A stretch of 64,000 nt of DNA from Candidatus Freyarchaeota archaeon. GTDB lineage: Archaea > Asgardarchaeota > Jordiarchaeia > Jordiarchaeales > Jordiarchaeaceae. Every line of letters begins with the position of its first letter. The stretch's first letter is position 1. This document shows positions 18,501 to 26,354 of this stretch, one piece after another. The DNA lies in assembly GCA_030587365.1 (NCBI GenBank), contig JAUQZE010000034.1:62001-126000 (forward strand), written 5' to 3'. The notes below the pieces were generated by a model. It had not been told where the DNA came from. It saw only the letters and a list, made by a program, of their open reading frames with translations, and ran no database searches. Made by a program: the position numbers and the translations under genes.

Positions 18501-21122
18501 AACGCCGTCATTGCTATAAGATGGTATGCGGCCAAGGGCCCAGTCGGTTTGAAGACTGCTAAGCCTCTGATAGAACTATTAAGTGATGAGGATAATCAGA
18601 TTCGTGAAAACGCCGTATATGCTATTGCAATTTGTGCCGAAAATGGGCTCGTAGATGAACAAGCAATAGAGCCTTTGGTAAAATTGCTCAGAGATGAGGA
18701 TGCTAATACCCGTAAAGGAGATGTAATTGCTTTAGCACACTACGCAGAGAATAACCTAGTAGACCAAAGGGCATTAGAGCCTTTCATTGAGCTGCTTCAT
18801 GATCAGAATGAAGAAATTCGTTTAAGAGCTACTGCAGCTATTGGTCTTTACGCGCAAAGACGTATCGTTGACGGTAAAGCCTTGACACCGTTAATCATGC
18901 TTCTTAAAGATAGTAGTAATGATATTCGTATGAAGGCGGCAATAGCTTTAGGATTTTATGCAGAAAATGATTTAACCGATGAACCCGCTTTGGAACCACT
19001 CCTAGCTTTATGTGAGGATAGTGACGCTGGTATTCGTGTTGCAATTTCAGCAGTTTTATCAAAATATGCGGTTAAAGGTTTAACTTCTGAAAACGCTCTA
19101 AGGCGTCTTACAGTACTTCTTGTTGATCAGGATAGTCGAGTCCGTTTAAATGCTTTATATGCGATCGAAGAGTATCTTAAAAGGGATTTAATAATTGAGG
19201 ATGTCTCAAAGACTTTGACTGATTTGCTTAATGATGAACTTGCCGATTCTAAAACTTTAGCTTCCGCAGTTATGGCAAATTACGCTGAAAAGGGTGTGTT
19301 AAACCCAGATGCTTTAGGACCCATTGTGAAAGCACTTGAGGATGAAAACAGTAATGTTCGAGGGAACGCCGCACTAGCCCTGGCTAGATATATAAAAAGA
19401 GAAATCTTTTCTGAGGAGGCTCTAAAGCCCTTAGTAAAGCTCCTAGCAGACGAAAACCCAACCACCAGAATGAACGCCGCACTAGCAATAGCCTACGCCG
19501 CAGAAAAAAACCTAATTGAGAAGGAGGCTCTAAAGCCCTTAGTAAAGCTCCTAGCAGACGAAAACCCAACCACCAGAATGAACGCCGCACTAGCAATAGC
19601 TATCTACGGAGAAAAGAAGCAGGTGGATAAAAGGGCCCTAGATGGATTGACGAACCTTCTCAGCGATACGAATGCCCACATTAGATCCAACGCCGCTTTA
19701 GCTTTAGGATTTTATGCGGATAATAATCTGGTTAGTGAAAATGCACTCCGACTACTCATAACTCTAATCAGCGATGAGGACTTTTATGTTAAGAAGAACT
19801 CTTTAACAGCTATTGGAGCTTACGCAGAGAATAGATTAGTTAATGAAAAAGCTTTAGAATCATTATTAGGATTACTCAACGAAGAAAACTCGGAGATTGT
19901 TCAAAACACTACTTTTGTGATTGGTAGATATGCTATGAACGGTTTGGTAGACCCAAGGGCTTTAGACAGGCTTATCGAACTTCTTAAGAGCGAGGGAGTG
20001 ATTACACGAGAAAATGCTGCATATTCTATAGCGAGTTTTTCCGAAAAGAAGGGTGTGATTAACAAAAATGCTTTAGAGCCCATAATAGCCATGCTTGGTG
20101 ATGATGATATAGTTGTTAGAATGAACGCCTCGTATGCGATTGCAAGTTATGCAGGGAAGGGTATTGTAAGCGAGGATGCTTTGGATTCTTTAGTTGGTTT
20201 GCTTGGTGATGCCAGTTTTGTAGTGCGGATTAACTCCTCCTTGGCACTTGCTTGGTACGCTGAAAAACGTATCGTTAATCCTGAAGTTATTGAACCATTA
20301 ATTATGCTGTTGGGCGATGAAAACAATGTTATAAGATCCAACGCTTCTCTAGCACTGGCAAGATATGCGGAAAACGGCGTGGTTGAAGAGAAAGCAGTGG
20401 AACCATTAGCAGGACTACTTAAAGACGAAAGTGGTTATGTACGCTCAAGCGCCGCACTTGCATTAGCTCGTTACGCGGAAAAAAATATAATTAGTGCAAC
20501 GGCTTTGAAAAACTTGGTTGAGTTACTCAGAGACGAGGCGGCTATAACTTTAATTAACGCGGCCCTCGCACTCACCTTCTACGCGGAAAAAGACAAGATT
20601 GATGAGAAAGCTCTGGATAAATTGATTGATTTACTGGGCAATGAGAATAAAGATGTTGTCTTATTTTCAACAATCGCCATCGCACGGTATGCTGAAGAGG
20701 GATTAGTAGACGGAAAAACGGTTAGACCACTCATCAAACTGTTAGAAGATGTTAAAGTTCGTAATGTAGCCTCAAAATCTCTTGGAGCGGTTACAAGAGT
20801 TTTCGGAGTTTCCCAAAAGAAGTTGACTGAAGACCCCAGCTCGATTACCGAAATTGAGAATCAGAGGCTCAGGAAAAAGTCAAGATTTATAAGAGAAGCT
20901 AAGTTTCCCGAAATCGAAGGACCCATCGCAGAAGGAACAGAATTCGTACTATCTTATTGGGCGCGTAGTGGAGAATCCGAGGAACGCTCTCGGCTAATTT
21001 CGAATAACTTCAAGGCTTACAAAAAAACGTTAATCTCAGAAGCATTCGGAAGTGGAACAACTACTATACTGGAAAAAACGCTGGCTGGCTTGGTGAAGGA
21101 TTTATCAGCCTTTCCGCGATAA
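12537..21122 (+). CDS. Giant HEAT/ARM-like repeat protein (2861 residues)
   Basis: About 75 tandem repeats of 36 residues fill residues ~35-2745. The repeat reads roughly ALxPLIKLLxDxDxxVRxN followed by AAxAIxxYAEKGLVxE. Each is a helical pair with an Arg after the acidic turn, as in PBS-lyase/HEAT repeats. The last ~115 residues are not repeats and are basic. No signal peptide or membrane segment is seen, so it is probably cytosolic. It forms a solenoid scaffold of exceptional length. GAAGGGGGTTGA precedes the ATG. Neighbouring repeats at 15285-15455 and 19414-19600 are identical at DNA level over 63 and 79 bp. Function is unknown; a binding platform is likely. Confidence 0.9.
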   Translation: MSSGSNEYPKSVEEALKAYKEGKIKKAVDKLERLLIDKEPNVRAIAARVLGNLAEEGVYETRVLEPLIKLLYDSDSTVKMNAAHTIANYSGKGKFEGRAVEPLISLLEEVSGETKSFAALAIAHYAEVGMTDLRAVKSLIKLLADDETKVRKNAALAVGRYAEKNLVDESGIGSLITLLEDQDKEVRVNAIQAIVKYLEQGIMDERVLNPMINLMNSEDKEIRKNATYAVTKYAEENMVNAIALKFMINLLSEDKAEIKRIAARGIDIYLEKGIFSSDALDPLIKLLEYEDSETRQISSHIVAGYAENGLIEEGALKPLTSLLLDKDENIRSNAALALVRYVNRDLVEEDALEPLSNLLRDSNIEIRKRALEAVAKYAEKGFVNKEALNSLINLLSEKDKEIYVNASAALVHYARNDIFDLNALGSLIPLLSNPDYEIQINATIAIVLYAQKGLVDKEALEPLIDLLGKGEPNIRLNAAIAIGLYAKNELLDSRALNFITTLLGDSDGDIRGAASVAIAHYAKRDMIESKALKNLITLLDEDSITTRGNSTTVIALYSEKGVVDAEAVVPLIKLLSDKDKMIVANALSALVYYAENKLVNENALTQLIKLLTDGDINVKARASLAIARYAENDITDKKAVEPLLVLIEDRNDDIREATTAAIARYVEKGLMDEKVLVQLTTLLNDNNSNVRRNAAVAIGDFASKGIVDEKLINPLINLLDNEDSVTRTNAAFAIARYAEKGIVDERGLECLDRLLRDENVHVCGNAALAVGLYAEKGLVTKSALPQLIKLLDDQDTNVQRNAVHAIGYYAVNNVTDESILEHLITLLQDKNMSVRLEAIDAIGRYLEKGFIDKRGLEPLISSLSDSDDDIRMSTVAAVGLYAVKDYVDIKALKPLILLLNDENYAIRAGAAGALAQYAEKNLMSEDALKPLTKLLSDKVSDVRMRAVAAIGLYAEKNLMSEDALKPLTKLLSDDNKTTLTTAAITLVLYAVNGLIHNSALQPLIGILRDEDTNIRGNAALAIGIYAEKGLINEAAINPLTELLSDNDKDVRMRAAIGIIRYAEKGLVTDKALKPLSERLLEENVNIRRNALTAIMLYTVNGLFYEEALKPITELLNDENSDIQMRATIALERYSEKELFNKDALKYLPKLLHDKNTEIRIRAANSIVSYAKNNLFEESALEPLIKALIDENTNVRANAVLALGLYAQKDFLDKKALEPLIILLDDKDLGIRVRSIDAIGVYAEKNLLDERVFQHLVNLLGDENLALRIRTVNVIGLCAENKLLDGKLLEPLTKLLEVKDTTLLSSVSNTLRIYAENNFIYENALKPIIGLLRERESSIRTNAATTIGLYAMNGVMDESALEPLSTLHNDASSDTRLSSAITIAQYAEKQVVSGKTVSSLIKLLRDEYNAIRGISALAVSLYAETGIVEKKALAPLVKLLGEEDTDILASSSSAIAQYARRGLIHEEALEYLIKLLEKEDERVSTKASDAVVQYAKKGKVNANALKPLVDLLTDKNTENRFNASTAINIYAEKDIVSEDALKTLTKLLDEEEPEIRKVSSATIAKYSKKALLDEEALKPLSRLLSDDNAEICSNAADAIGEYAKNGIVDKDVLESMIALLENEDVSICVKAIKSIAFYAEKQLFSEKALKPLTKLLSNENDDIRRNTVYAIVRYAENKLFYNEALEPLISLLKDKDVNTRTNSANALAIYAENHLVYHETLDPLITLLEDRDTSARGNAVITLLRYADNNLIDERALVKLIKLLADPETDIRGNAATAIANYAEKGVFNIMVLVSLIKLLGDEDSFVRGNAATAVANYAEKGTVDVKAVEPLMKLLTDENVCTRGNAATAIARYADNALVNKKALERLITLLSDENEDVRMRAADAVARYSERGLVDSNALEGLIKLLDEGRMDIRIRAATAIGFYAENGLLNEAALRPLAEMFREEDPHLLWAATFAVGGYAVKGFISSEAIEPLIKLLSSDNNAIRKNAVIAIRWYAAKGPVGLKTAKPLIELLSDEDNQIRENAVYAIAICAENGLVDEQAIEPLVKLLRDEDANTRKGDVIALAHYAENNLVDQRALEPFIELLHDQNEEIRLRATAAIGLYAQRRIVDGKALTPLIMLLKDSSNDIRMKAAIALGFYAENDLTDEPALEPLLALCEDSDAGIRVAISAVLSKYAVKGLTSENALRRLTVLLVDQDSRVRLNALYAIEEYLKRDLIIEDVSKTLTDLLNDELADSKTLASAVMANYAEKGVLNPDALGPIVKALEDENSNVRGNAALALARYIKREIFSEEALKPLVKLLADENPTTRMNAALAIAYAAEKNLIEKEALKPLVKLLADENPTTRMNAALAIAIYGEKKQVDKRALDGLTNLLSDTNAHIRSNAALALGFYADNNLVSENALRLLITLISDEDFYVKKNSLTAIGAYAENRLVNEKALESLLGLLNEENSEIVQNTTFVIGRYAMNGLVDPRALDRLIELLKSEGVITRENAAYSIASFSEKKGVINKNALEPIIAMLGDDDIVVRMNASYAIASYAGKGIVSEDALDSLVGLLGDASFVVRINSSLALAWYAEKRIVNPEVIEPLIMLLGDENNVIRSNASLALARYAENGVVEEKAVEPLAGLLKDESGYVRSSAALALARYAEKNIISATALKNLVELLRDEAAITLINAALALTFYAEKDKIDEKALDKLIDLLGNENKDVVLFSTIAIARYAEEGLVDGKTVRPLIKLLEDVKVRNVASKSLGAVTRVFGVSQKKLTEDPSSITEIENQRLRKKSRFIREAKFPEIEGPIAEGTEFVLSYWARSGESEERSRLISNNFKAYKKTLISEAFGSGTTTILEKTLAGLVKDLSAFPR
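15285..15455 (+). repeat. Recent 108-bp tandem duplication inside the HEAT gene
   Basis: 15285-15347 and 15393-15455 are identical over 63 bp at a 108-bp offset, one 36-residue repeat. Other repeats in the gene share protein pattern but little DNA identity, so this pair arose or was homogenised recently. Confidence 0.9.
19414..19600 (+). repeat. Second recent 108-bp tandem duplication inside the HEAT gene
   Basis: 19414-19492 and 19522-19600 are identical over 79 bp, again offset by exactly 108 bp. A weaker pair is visible at about 17847-17895 and 17955-18000. The minus-strand open frame across 19384-19596 is a by-product of this duplication. Confidence 0.9.
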
Positions 21123-21278
21123 AAACCTTAATAGTAAGAACTATATTTGAGCGAGATAATAGGAGCAAGAACAATCCTCAACTCCATTAGATAGAATTGG
21201 GATGAACTCCTGCAGAAACAGCAATCATAGATGCTCTCTCTTTTAATCGTGATTCGCTTGAAGAAGGTACTACATTTT

Positions 21279-21653
21279 TTATCGCTGTTTGTTGAGATAG
21301 TCTTTAATTGCAGCGTGTAGTGCATCAGCTCCTAAGTTGGAACACTCGTTCTTTTTAGTAGGAAGCCCACCCAATTCTCTAGCAACATCCTCCTGGGTAA
21401 TATTTAGGCCTTCTTCTATCGTCTTTCCTTTCGCAAGCTCTGTTGTCATACTACCAGTTGCGATGGCGGCGGGGCATCCTTTGACTTTGAATTTGATATC
21501 TTTTATGATATTATTTTCAATTTTGACGTATATAGTAACAACATCGCCATCTGCCGGATTCCCAACTGAGCCCATCCCATCAGCATTTTCAATTTTGCCA
21601 ACATTTCGAGGATTAGCGAAGTGATCCATCACCCTTTTACTATACATACACAT
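21279..21653 (-). CDS. iscU: IscU/NifU-type Fe-S scaffold protein
   Basis: A 124-residue Fe-S cluster scaffold. The N-terminus YSKRVMDHFANPRNVG, the KVKGCPAAIATGSM loop and KKNECSNLGADALHAAI near the C-terminus are typical. The first of the three canonical cluster cysteines, normally in GNPxCGD, is missing here: the text reads GNPADGD, leaving the Asp and two cysteines. Some other family members may share this; it would change cluster binding. A GAGG 8 nt upstream favours the second ATG at 21647. It begins 4 nt after the IscS stop codon, so the two are co-transcribed. Confidence 0.9.
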   Translation of the reverse strand: MCMYSKRVMDHFANPRNVGKIENADGMGSVGNPADGDVVTIYVKIENNIIKDIKFKVKGCPAAIATGSMTTELAKGKTIEEGLNITQEDVARELGGLPTKKNECSNLGADALHAAIKDYLNKQR

Positions 21654-21657
21654 AACC

Positions 21658-22803
21658 TCATACAGCGGATAGTTTTCTCAGATCCAAAATTATTTCGGGC
21701 AGAACCTCCAAAACAAAATCAACATCTTCTTCCGTATTACGTTTACCAAGCGTCAGTCTAAGTGAACCGTTCGCCTGTTCCGGAGTCAATCCAATAGCGG
21801 TTAGAACATGAGAAGGCGCTTTCGAGCCAGAGGAACAAGCTGAACCAGTGGAGGCTGCTATACCCTTTGCATCTAAACGAAGTATCAACGACTCTCCCTC
21901 TAATCGGTCAAAACTAAAGTTGGCATTATTGGGCAACCTCTTGGTAGGATGTCCATTAAGCCAAGAATCCTCAATTTCCAAAACCCCTTTAATTAGCTTA
22001 TCTCTAAGATCGGTTAGGCGTTCAGACTCTTTTTCCATTTCCACCTGAAAAATTTCTACCGCCTTCGCCAAACCCACAATGCCAGGCACATTCTCTGTCC
22101 CAGACCTCATTCCCCTTTCATGTCCACCCCCGTGCTGTACCGGTTCTATTTTTACTCCTTCCCGTATATAGAGAACGCCTACCCCTTTTGGACCGTATAT
22201 TTTGTGACCAGAGATTGAAAGCAAATCCACATTCAAATCATTTACATTTGTTGGAATTTTACCAAAGCTTTGAACGGCGTCGGTGTGTAGGTAGATGCCG
22301 TTTTCCTTTGTTATTTTTCCTATTTCTTTTATGGGTTCTATGGTTCCAATCTCATTATTAGCCTGCATTATTGTAACCAGTCCGGTTTTCTCGGTAACGG
22401 AGTCTTCCAAATGATTTAGACTGACGAAACCCTGCTTATCTACTGGTAGATACGTAACCTCAAAACCCTGTTCTTGCAGATAGTTACATGTTTCTAATAC
22501 CGCGTGGTGTTCTATGATGCTTGTGATTATATGGTTTTTGATTTTGTTTGTGTACATAACACCCTTGATGGCCAGGTTATCGGACTCGGTTCCTCCTGAG
22601 GTAAAATAGATTTCATCTGGACTAGCTCCGAGAGCCTTAGCAACAATTTCCCGGGAATGCTCCAGGGCTTCTTTAGCTTCTCTGCCGAAAAAGTGTAAAC
22701 TTGAAGCATTTCCGAAATGCTCCGTAAAATAGGGAAGCATCTCTTGAACTACTCTAGGATCGACATATGTTGTTGCGGCATGATCCATATAGACTCTTTT
22801 CAT
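21658..22803 (-). CDS. iscS: Cysteine desulfurase
   Basis: A PLP enzyme of about 381 residues that takes sulfur from cysteine for Fe-S assembly. It shows YMDHAATT at the N-terminus, FTSGGTESDN, the HTDAVQ motif, the PLP lysine in SGHKIYGPKG and the active cysteine loop STGSACSSGS. The ATG at 22803 is preceded by GGGAGG with 8-nt spacing; the GTG at 22812 overlaps that ribosome binding site and is rejected. It is followed directly by iscU. A 16-bp palindrome about 115 bp upstream probably controls the operon. Confidence 0.95.
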   Translation of the reverse strand: MKRVYMDHAATTYVDPRVVQEMLPYFTEHFGNASSLHFFGREAKEALEHSREIVAKALGASPDEIYFTSGGTESDNLAIKGVMYTNKIKNHIITSIIEHHAVLETCNYLQEQGFEVTYLPVDKQGFVSLNHLEDSVTEKTGLVTIMQANNEIGTIEPIKEIGKITKENGIYLHTDAVQSFGKIPTNVNDLNVDLLSISGHKIYGPKGVGVLYIREGVKIEPVQHGGGHERGMRSGTENVPGIVGLAKAVEIFQVEMEKESERLTDLRDKLIKGVLEIEDSWLNGHPTKRLPNNANFSFDRLEGESLILRLDAKGIAASTGSACSSGSKAPSHVLTAIGLTPEQANGSLRLTLGKRNTEEDVDFVLEVLPEIILDLRKLSAV

Positions 22804-22918
22804 TTGCAGCACCTCCCAATTTCATTGGTTTAAAGGTTTGATTATTTGAGCAGTTTTCTTGTATTGATCTTTTACTAAAATGTAGAGCTTTTGTTTGTTT
22901 TTTTATCGCCCCTAATTA

Positions 22919-22934
22919 TTTAACAATTGTTAAA
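22919..22934. promoter_or_regulatory. Palindromic operator upstream of iscSU
   Basis: TTTAACAATTGTTAAA is a perfect 16-bp palindrome between iscS and the HTH regulator gene. Its core TTAAC-N4-GTTAA occurs again at 23475-23488 upstream of the regulator. Two matching sites beside a regulator and its likely target suggest the regulator binds both. Confidence 0.6.
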
Positions 22935-23051
22935 AGTTTATAAAAATTGCTAATTAAACCCGAACAAAATGGATTTCGCTTGGATACGCGTCCACCATAA
23001 ATTATCCTTGTCAAACTAATAATCCAAAAGATTATACTAAATGCACTCTAA

Positions 23052-23438
23052 TTATATTTCTTTAAAAAGCTCCGAACAAGCTTTACAATCAGCAGGAACT
23101 GAATTCAAACTTTTATGTAATTTACAAAGAATTTCCGTCTTTCTCACTTTAATACAGATTTCACACGTTTTCAGAATCGAGTTTGTTTCATCAGGGGAGG
23201 AAGCCATCTCATTTGCAAGTTTTTTGATTTCATTCTTAGTTTCCTTGTCTAAATCAATTTTTTTGCCGCGTTTACCCTTCGCATAATGGGAGATAGCAGC
23301 CTCAGATATCCCGAGCCTGTTTGCAGCTTCCTTCTGAGATAAACCGAGCTTAATAAGTTCCTTAGCCAATTCAGACCTCACACTGGGAAGCAAATACCAA
23401 ATAACAAGTTCACAAGGGGACTTCAACCACAACACCAC
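23052..23438 (-). CDS. XRE-family HTH regulator with Cys-rich tail
   Basis: A 128-residue regulator. The start PCELVIWYLLPSVRSELAKE leads into an HTH (GLSQKEAANRLGISEAAISHY, about residues 32-52) and KGKRGKK, as in the archaeal COG2522-type regulators. The C-terminal part has CEICIKVRKTEILCKLH and later DCKAC, giving five cysteines and a histidine that could hold an Fe-S cluster or zinc. It lies directly upstream of iscS-iscU on the same strand, and both share TTAAC-N4-GTTAA operators. The likely role is an IscR-like Fe-S sensor for this operon; this is inference. The start codon is GTG after AAAGG. Confidence 0.75.
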   Translation of the reverse strand: MVLWLKSPCELVIWYLLPSVRSELAKELIKLGLSQKEAANRLGISEAAISHYAKGKRGKKIDLDKETKNEIKKLANEMASSPDETNSILKTCEICIKVRKTEILCKLHKSLNSVPADCKACSELFKEI

Positions 23439-23474
23439 AAACCTTTGTTTCCGAGCTTCAATTAAAACAAGTAC

Positions 23475-23488
23475 TTAACTATTGTTAA
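23475..23488. promoter_or_regulatory. Second TTAAC-N4-GTTAA operator
   Basis: TTAACTATTGTTAA lies 37 bp upstream of the regulator's GTG start. It has the same arms and nearly the same spacer as the palindrome upstream of iscS, which supports autoregulation. Confidence 0.55.
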
Positions 23489-23627
23489 ATATTTCCAACA
23501 TCCATTAATAATAAAGTTAACCTTTATTTAAAAATAATGAAAAAACCCACCAAAACGACAACCATAATGAATCAAAAGCCAATCAAAACAATCAAAAAAA
23601 GAAAAAATAGTAACCATGGACTTGGTT

Positions 23628-24647
23628 TTAGGCTACTACGAATTTACCAATCTTCTTAATGGATTCTTCAGCTTCCTTCATCATTCGCTCAATGAGCTCT
23701 TTAACCGTGGGAATGTCTTTAACATTGCCGCATGACTGACCACAAAGGACCGGGCCTTCATCAACGTTACCTTCGTAAACCAGCCCGTACTTTTTAGTAT
23801 CCTCCTGAATCGCTTCAACGTCAAGCTCCGCCTCCGTAGCCATCTTCTCATCCTTAGACACAATTTCACCGTGATGCTCAGCATACTTATTCCTGAGCAA
23901 ACGAATAGGACCAAAAGCGCCTTGGCAAACCATAGTGTCAGAATCCTTAGACTTAATAATGAAGTCCTTATAGTTCTGGTGGAACTCACACTCCTTTGTA
24001 GCAATGAAGCGAGTACCCATCTGAACACCAACGGCACCCATAGCGAGGGCAGCAGCTATGCCGCGGCCGTCTGAGAAACCACCACAGGCTACTATGGGCT
24101 TCTTGCAGTTCTTTACAGCCTCACTAACCAGTACGGTGGTGTTCACACGCTCGTAGCTTTGATGCCCTCCGCCCTCATATCCTGTGCATATTATGCCGTC
24201 GCATAGTCCATCTACTTTCATTGCGTGGTATAGCGTTGGTGTTACGTGGAAGACTAGGAGGTCTTTGTCTTTTTCTTTGAAGAATTGTGCGGGGGGTTTG
24301 GGGTTTCCTGCTGAGGTTACTACCATTTTTAGTCTTTTTTTAATTTCGGGGTTTTCTTTTCTTAGTTTTACTATTAGTTCCATTAGGCCGGGGGCGTCGA
24401 TTTGTAGTCTTGCGACTCTTATGTTTACTCCAAAGTTTCCTTTGCAGTTTTTCATGACGTATTTTATGCTTTCTTCCATGTCTTTTATGGGGTCGACGCC
24501 GATGAGGTTTGTGTGGGAGATTATTCCGAATGCTCCGGCGTTGACTACGGCACAGCATAGTTTTGTGGTGTAGAATGGTCCCATTGCGGCTTGTATTATT
24601 GGGTATTTTATTCCTAGCATATCGCATAGCGGGGTTTTAATGGTCAT
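23628..24647 (-). CDS. Nitronate monooxygenase / FabK-like FMN enzyme (paralog 2)
   Basis: A 339-residue paralog of the gene at 6394-7440. It has YPIIQAAMGPFYTTKLC at the N-terminus, YEGGGH at the catalytic-His position, then ACGGFSDGRG and ALAMGAVGVQMGTRFIA for FMN binding. It carries a C-terminal insertion with GPVLCGQSCGN relative to the paralog. It stands alone, so its partner pathway is not shown. Codon usage is strongly bipartite: from the start to about 24180 codons end almost only in A/C, then G/T dominates to the stop. Confidence 0.85.
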   Translation of the reverse strand: MTIKTPLCDMLGIKYPIIQAAMGPFYTTKLCCAVVNAGAFGIISHTNLIGVDPIKDMEESIKYVMKNCKGNFGVNIRVARLQIDAPGLMELIVKLRKENPEIKKRLKMVVTSAGNPKPPAQFFKEKDKDLLVFHVTPTLYHAMKVDGLCDGIICTGYEGGGHQSYERVNTTVLVSEAVKNCKKPIVACGGFSDGRGIAAALAMGAVGVQMGTRFIATKECEFHQNYKDFIIKSKDSDTMVCQGAFGPIRLLRNKYAEHHGEIVSKDEKMATEAELDVEAIQEDTKKYGLVYEGNVDEGPVLCGQSCGNVKDIPTVKELIERMMKEAEESIKKIGKFVVA

Positions 24648-25052
24648 TTTAATATTCCTCCGTAAATGCTTTGTTACGGTGTTGCTTTTTCTATTATAAA
24701 GTTATTGTCAACCAAAAATTACATGTTTAGAAAATTTAGCAATAAAACTTGATAACGGTTTGAATATTCTAATGGAAACGGATATTGATACAAATCAGAT
24801 GTAGGTGCTGGATTTCCTTTTGAAGTTAAATTTTTGGAGATATGAAAACAGTAGTTGCTAAAAAGAGGTATGAGAAGATGGTGTTCGGGTAAAAGTATTT
24901 GGGCATCGGTGTGATTCTCTCTCCAGCTTTTATTGTTTAGGAGTTGCTTTTGTTGTGGTGGGGGTTAGGAAAGTTTAATAAGGTTTTCTGTGATTTTTAT
25001 AATTAATTTTTGTTATTTTCTCTGTTTGTGTTTTTTTAGGAGGTACTTTGGA
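24648..25052. promoter_or_regulatory. Divergent intergenic region
   Basis: No gene is seen. It separates the NMO paralog and the phosphoesterase, which point away from each other, so it should hold both promoters. 24990-25037 is T-rich and open in the phosphoesterase frame, but the AGGAGG at 25038-25043 places that gene's start at 25053. Confidence 0.35.
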
Positions 25053-26354
25053 ATGGGCGAAGGCAGTATATTTGTGATTTCGGATTGTCATTTAGGATTG
25101 GTTGGCGAGAAGAGTAAGGGTATAGTTAGTGAACCGGAGAAGGTTGGCCAGTTTCTTAATTGGCTTATTCGTTTAAAAGACGGTGAGAAAACCAAGATTA
25201 AGTTGGGCCCTTGGGGTAATGGGCGTAAAGAGAAGGTTTTGAAACCCCCGGAAAAACTGCTTCTGATCGGGGATATTCTGGAGCTTTGGGATGCCACCGA
25301 CCGTGGAATTGAGTACTGCAGTAGACCAATTTTCGATCTGCTTGAAAAGTTGAGGTGTGAGAAGATTTATCTTTTGGGTAACCATGATTACGATTTGAAG
25401 CCACTGATTGGAACTTATCCATCGGGCGAGCATACTATGAGTATTTTGGAGGACTATTATCCCATTCAGGAAGACGAGAAAAGCATTTTGACTCTTAAAA
25501 TGGGCAAGAGAGATTACATGTTTATTCATGGTTATCAGTTTGACAAGATTTTCAGATTTCAACCCTGGAAGCATTTGTCCGATATTCGTTCAGGGGCTCT
25601 CGCGTTTGGCAACTATGGAGACCTTTTTGTAGGATTACTTTTTCTTGGTATAGCAGTTGCAGTTTTTAATTATATTCTTCTGCAGTTGTCTCCTCTTAGT
25701 TCTCCAAGTGCAAGTGTCTTGAATTTTTTGTTTCCCCTTTTGCAGTTTTTGCCTGGTTTTCTTGGTTTGAGTCAGAGTTTCTGGAGTTCGTTACTTCCCA
25801 TTTTTACGTTTTTAGGTAATGCGGGTCTGATTCTTCTTTGGCTGATTTTAGGTGGTCCGCGGTTTTTCTATCTTTATGCGAGGAAGATTTGGAACAAATT
25901 GGTTGGCACAAGGTATAATCGTAAGGCTTCTGTAAGCGGTATCCTTACTTGGTGGAATAGATTCGCTAAAAACAGAGATGTGAAGAGTAAGGATTTGAGG
26001 ATAGTTTATGGGCATACTCATCTTATCGATGTGATCATGCCCGACGAACTGACCCCAGCTAAGAATAAAGGAAAGGAAGTAAAGCTCACTGCTCTTAATA
26101 TTCCAAGCTGGGTTAAAGATTATACAGAGAAGCACAGGCAGAAACTTCGTGGAACTTGTCTTTATATTGACGACGAGGATGAGATGTTCATCGGATGGAA
26201 TTGGGTTGACAAAAATTACTTTATGGTTCCCATCGATGTAGTCTACGAGAGGATGGAAAACGGAGTTATCTCAAAGGAGACTGGCAAAAAACTTTTGAGT
26301 ATTGATTGGCCGAAGGTAATGGTGGACAGATGGACAAGTGTGAAGCTCTTCTGA
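25053..26354 (+). CDS. Membrane-anchored calcineurin-like metallophosphoesterase
   Basis: A 433-residue phosphoesterase. The metal-binding blocks are in order: ISDCHLG (DxH), LIGDILELWD (GD), LLGNHDYD (GNHD), FIHGYQ and YGHTH. This matches the LpxH-like branch that cleaves phosphodiester or pyrophosphate bonds. Between FIHG and GHTH lies an insertion of about 110 residues with two or three hydrophobic segments (VGLLFLGIAVAVFNYILLQL; FLGNAGLILLWLILGG), so the enzyme should be held at the membrane with the active site in the cytoplasm. AGGAGG 9 nt before the ATG at 25053 fixes the start. The natural substrate is unknown; a lipid-linked pyrophosphate is plausible. Confidence 0.85.
   Translation: MGEGSIFVISDCHLGLVGEKSKGIVSEPEKVGQFLNWLIRLKDGEKTKIKLGPWGNGRKEKVLKPPEKLLLIGDILELWDATDRGIEYCSRPIFDLLEKLRCEKIYLLGNHDYDLKPLIGTYPSGEHTMSILEDYYPIQEDEKSILTLKMGKRDYMFIHGYQFDKIFRFQPWKHLSDIRSGALAFGNYGDLFVGLLFLGIAVAVFNYILLQLSPLSSPSASVLNFLFPLLQFLPGFLGLSQSFWSSLLPIFTFLGNAGLILLWLILGGPRFFYLYARKIWNKLVGTRYNRKASVSGILTWWNRFAKNRDVKSKDLRIVYGHTHLIDVIMPDELTPAKNKGKEVKLTALNIPSWVKDYTEKHRQKLRGTCLYIDDEDEMFIGWNWVDKNYFMVPIDVVYERMENGVISKETGKKLLSIDWPKVMVDRWTSVKLF

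Noticed and set aside
19384..19596. Minus-strand 70-codon frame with internal repeats
   Set aside because: It is the antisense of two duplicated HEAT units and has no independent support.
12537..21122. Regular 108-bp periodicity resembling a repeat array
   Set aside because: The period is protein coding (36 residues) and the units differ in DNA sequence; there are no CRISPR-like direct repeats and spacers.
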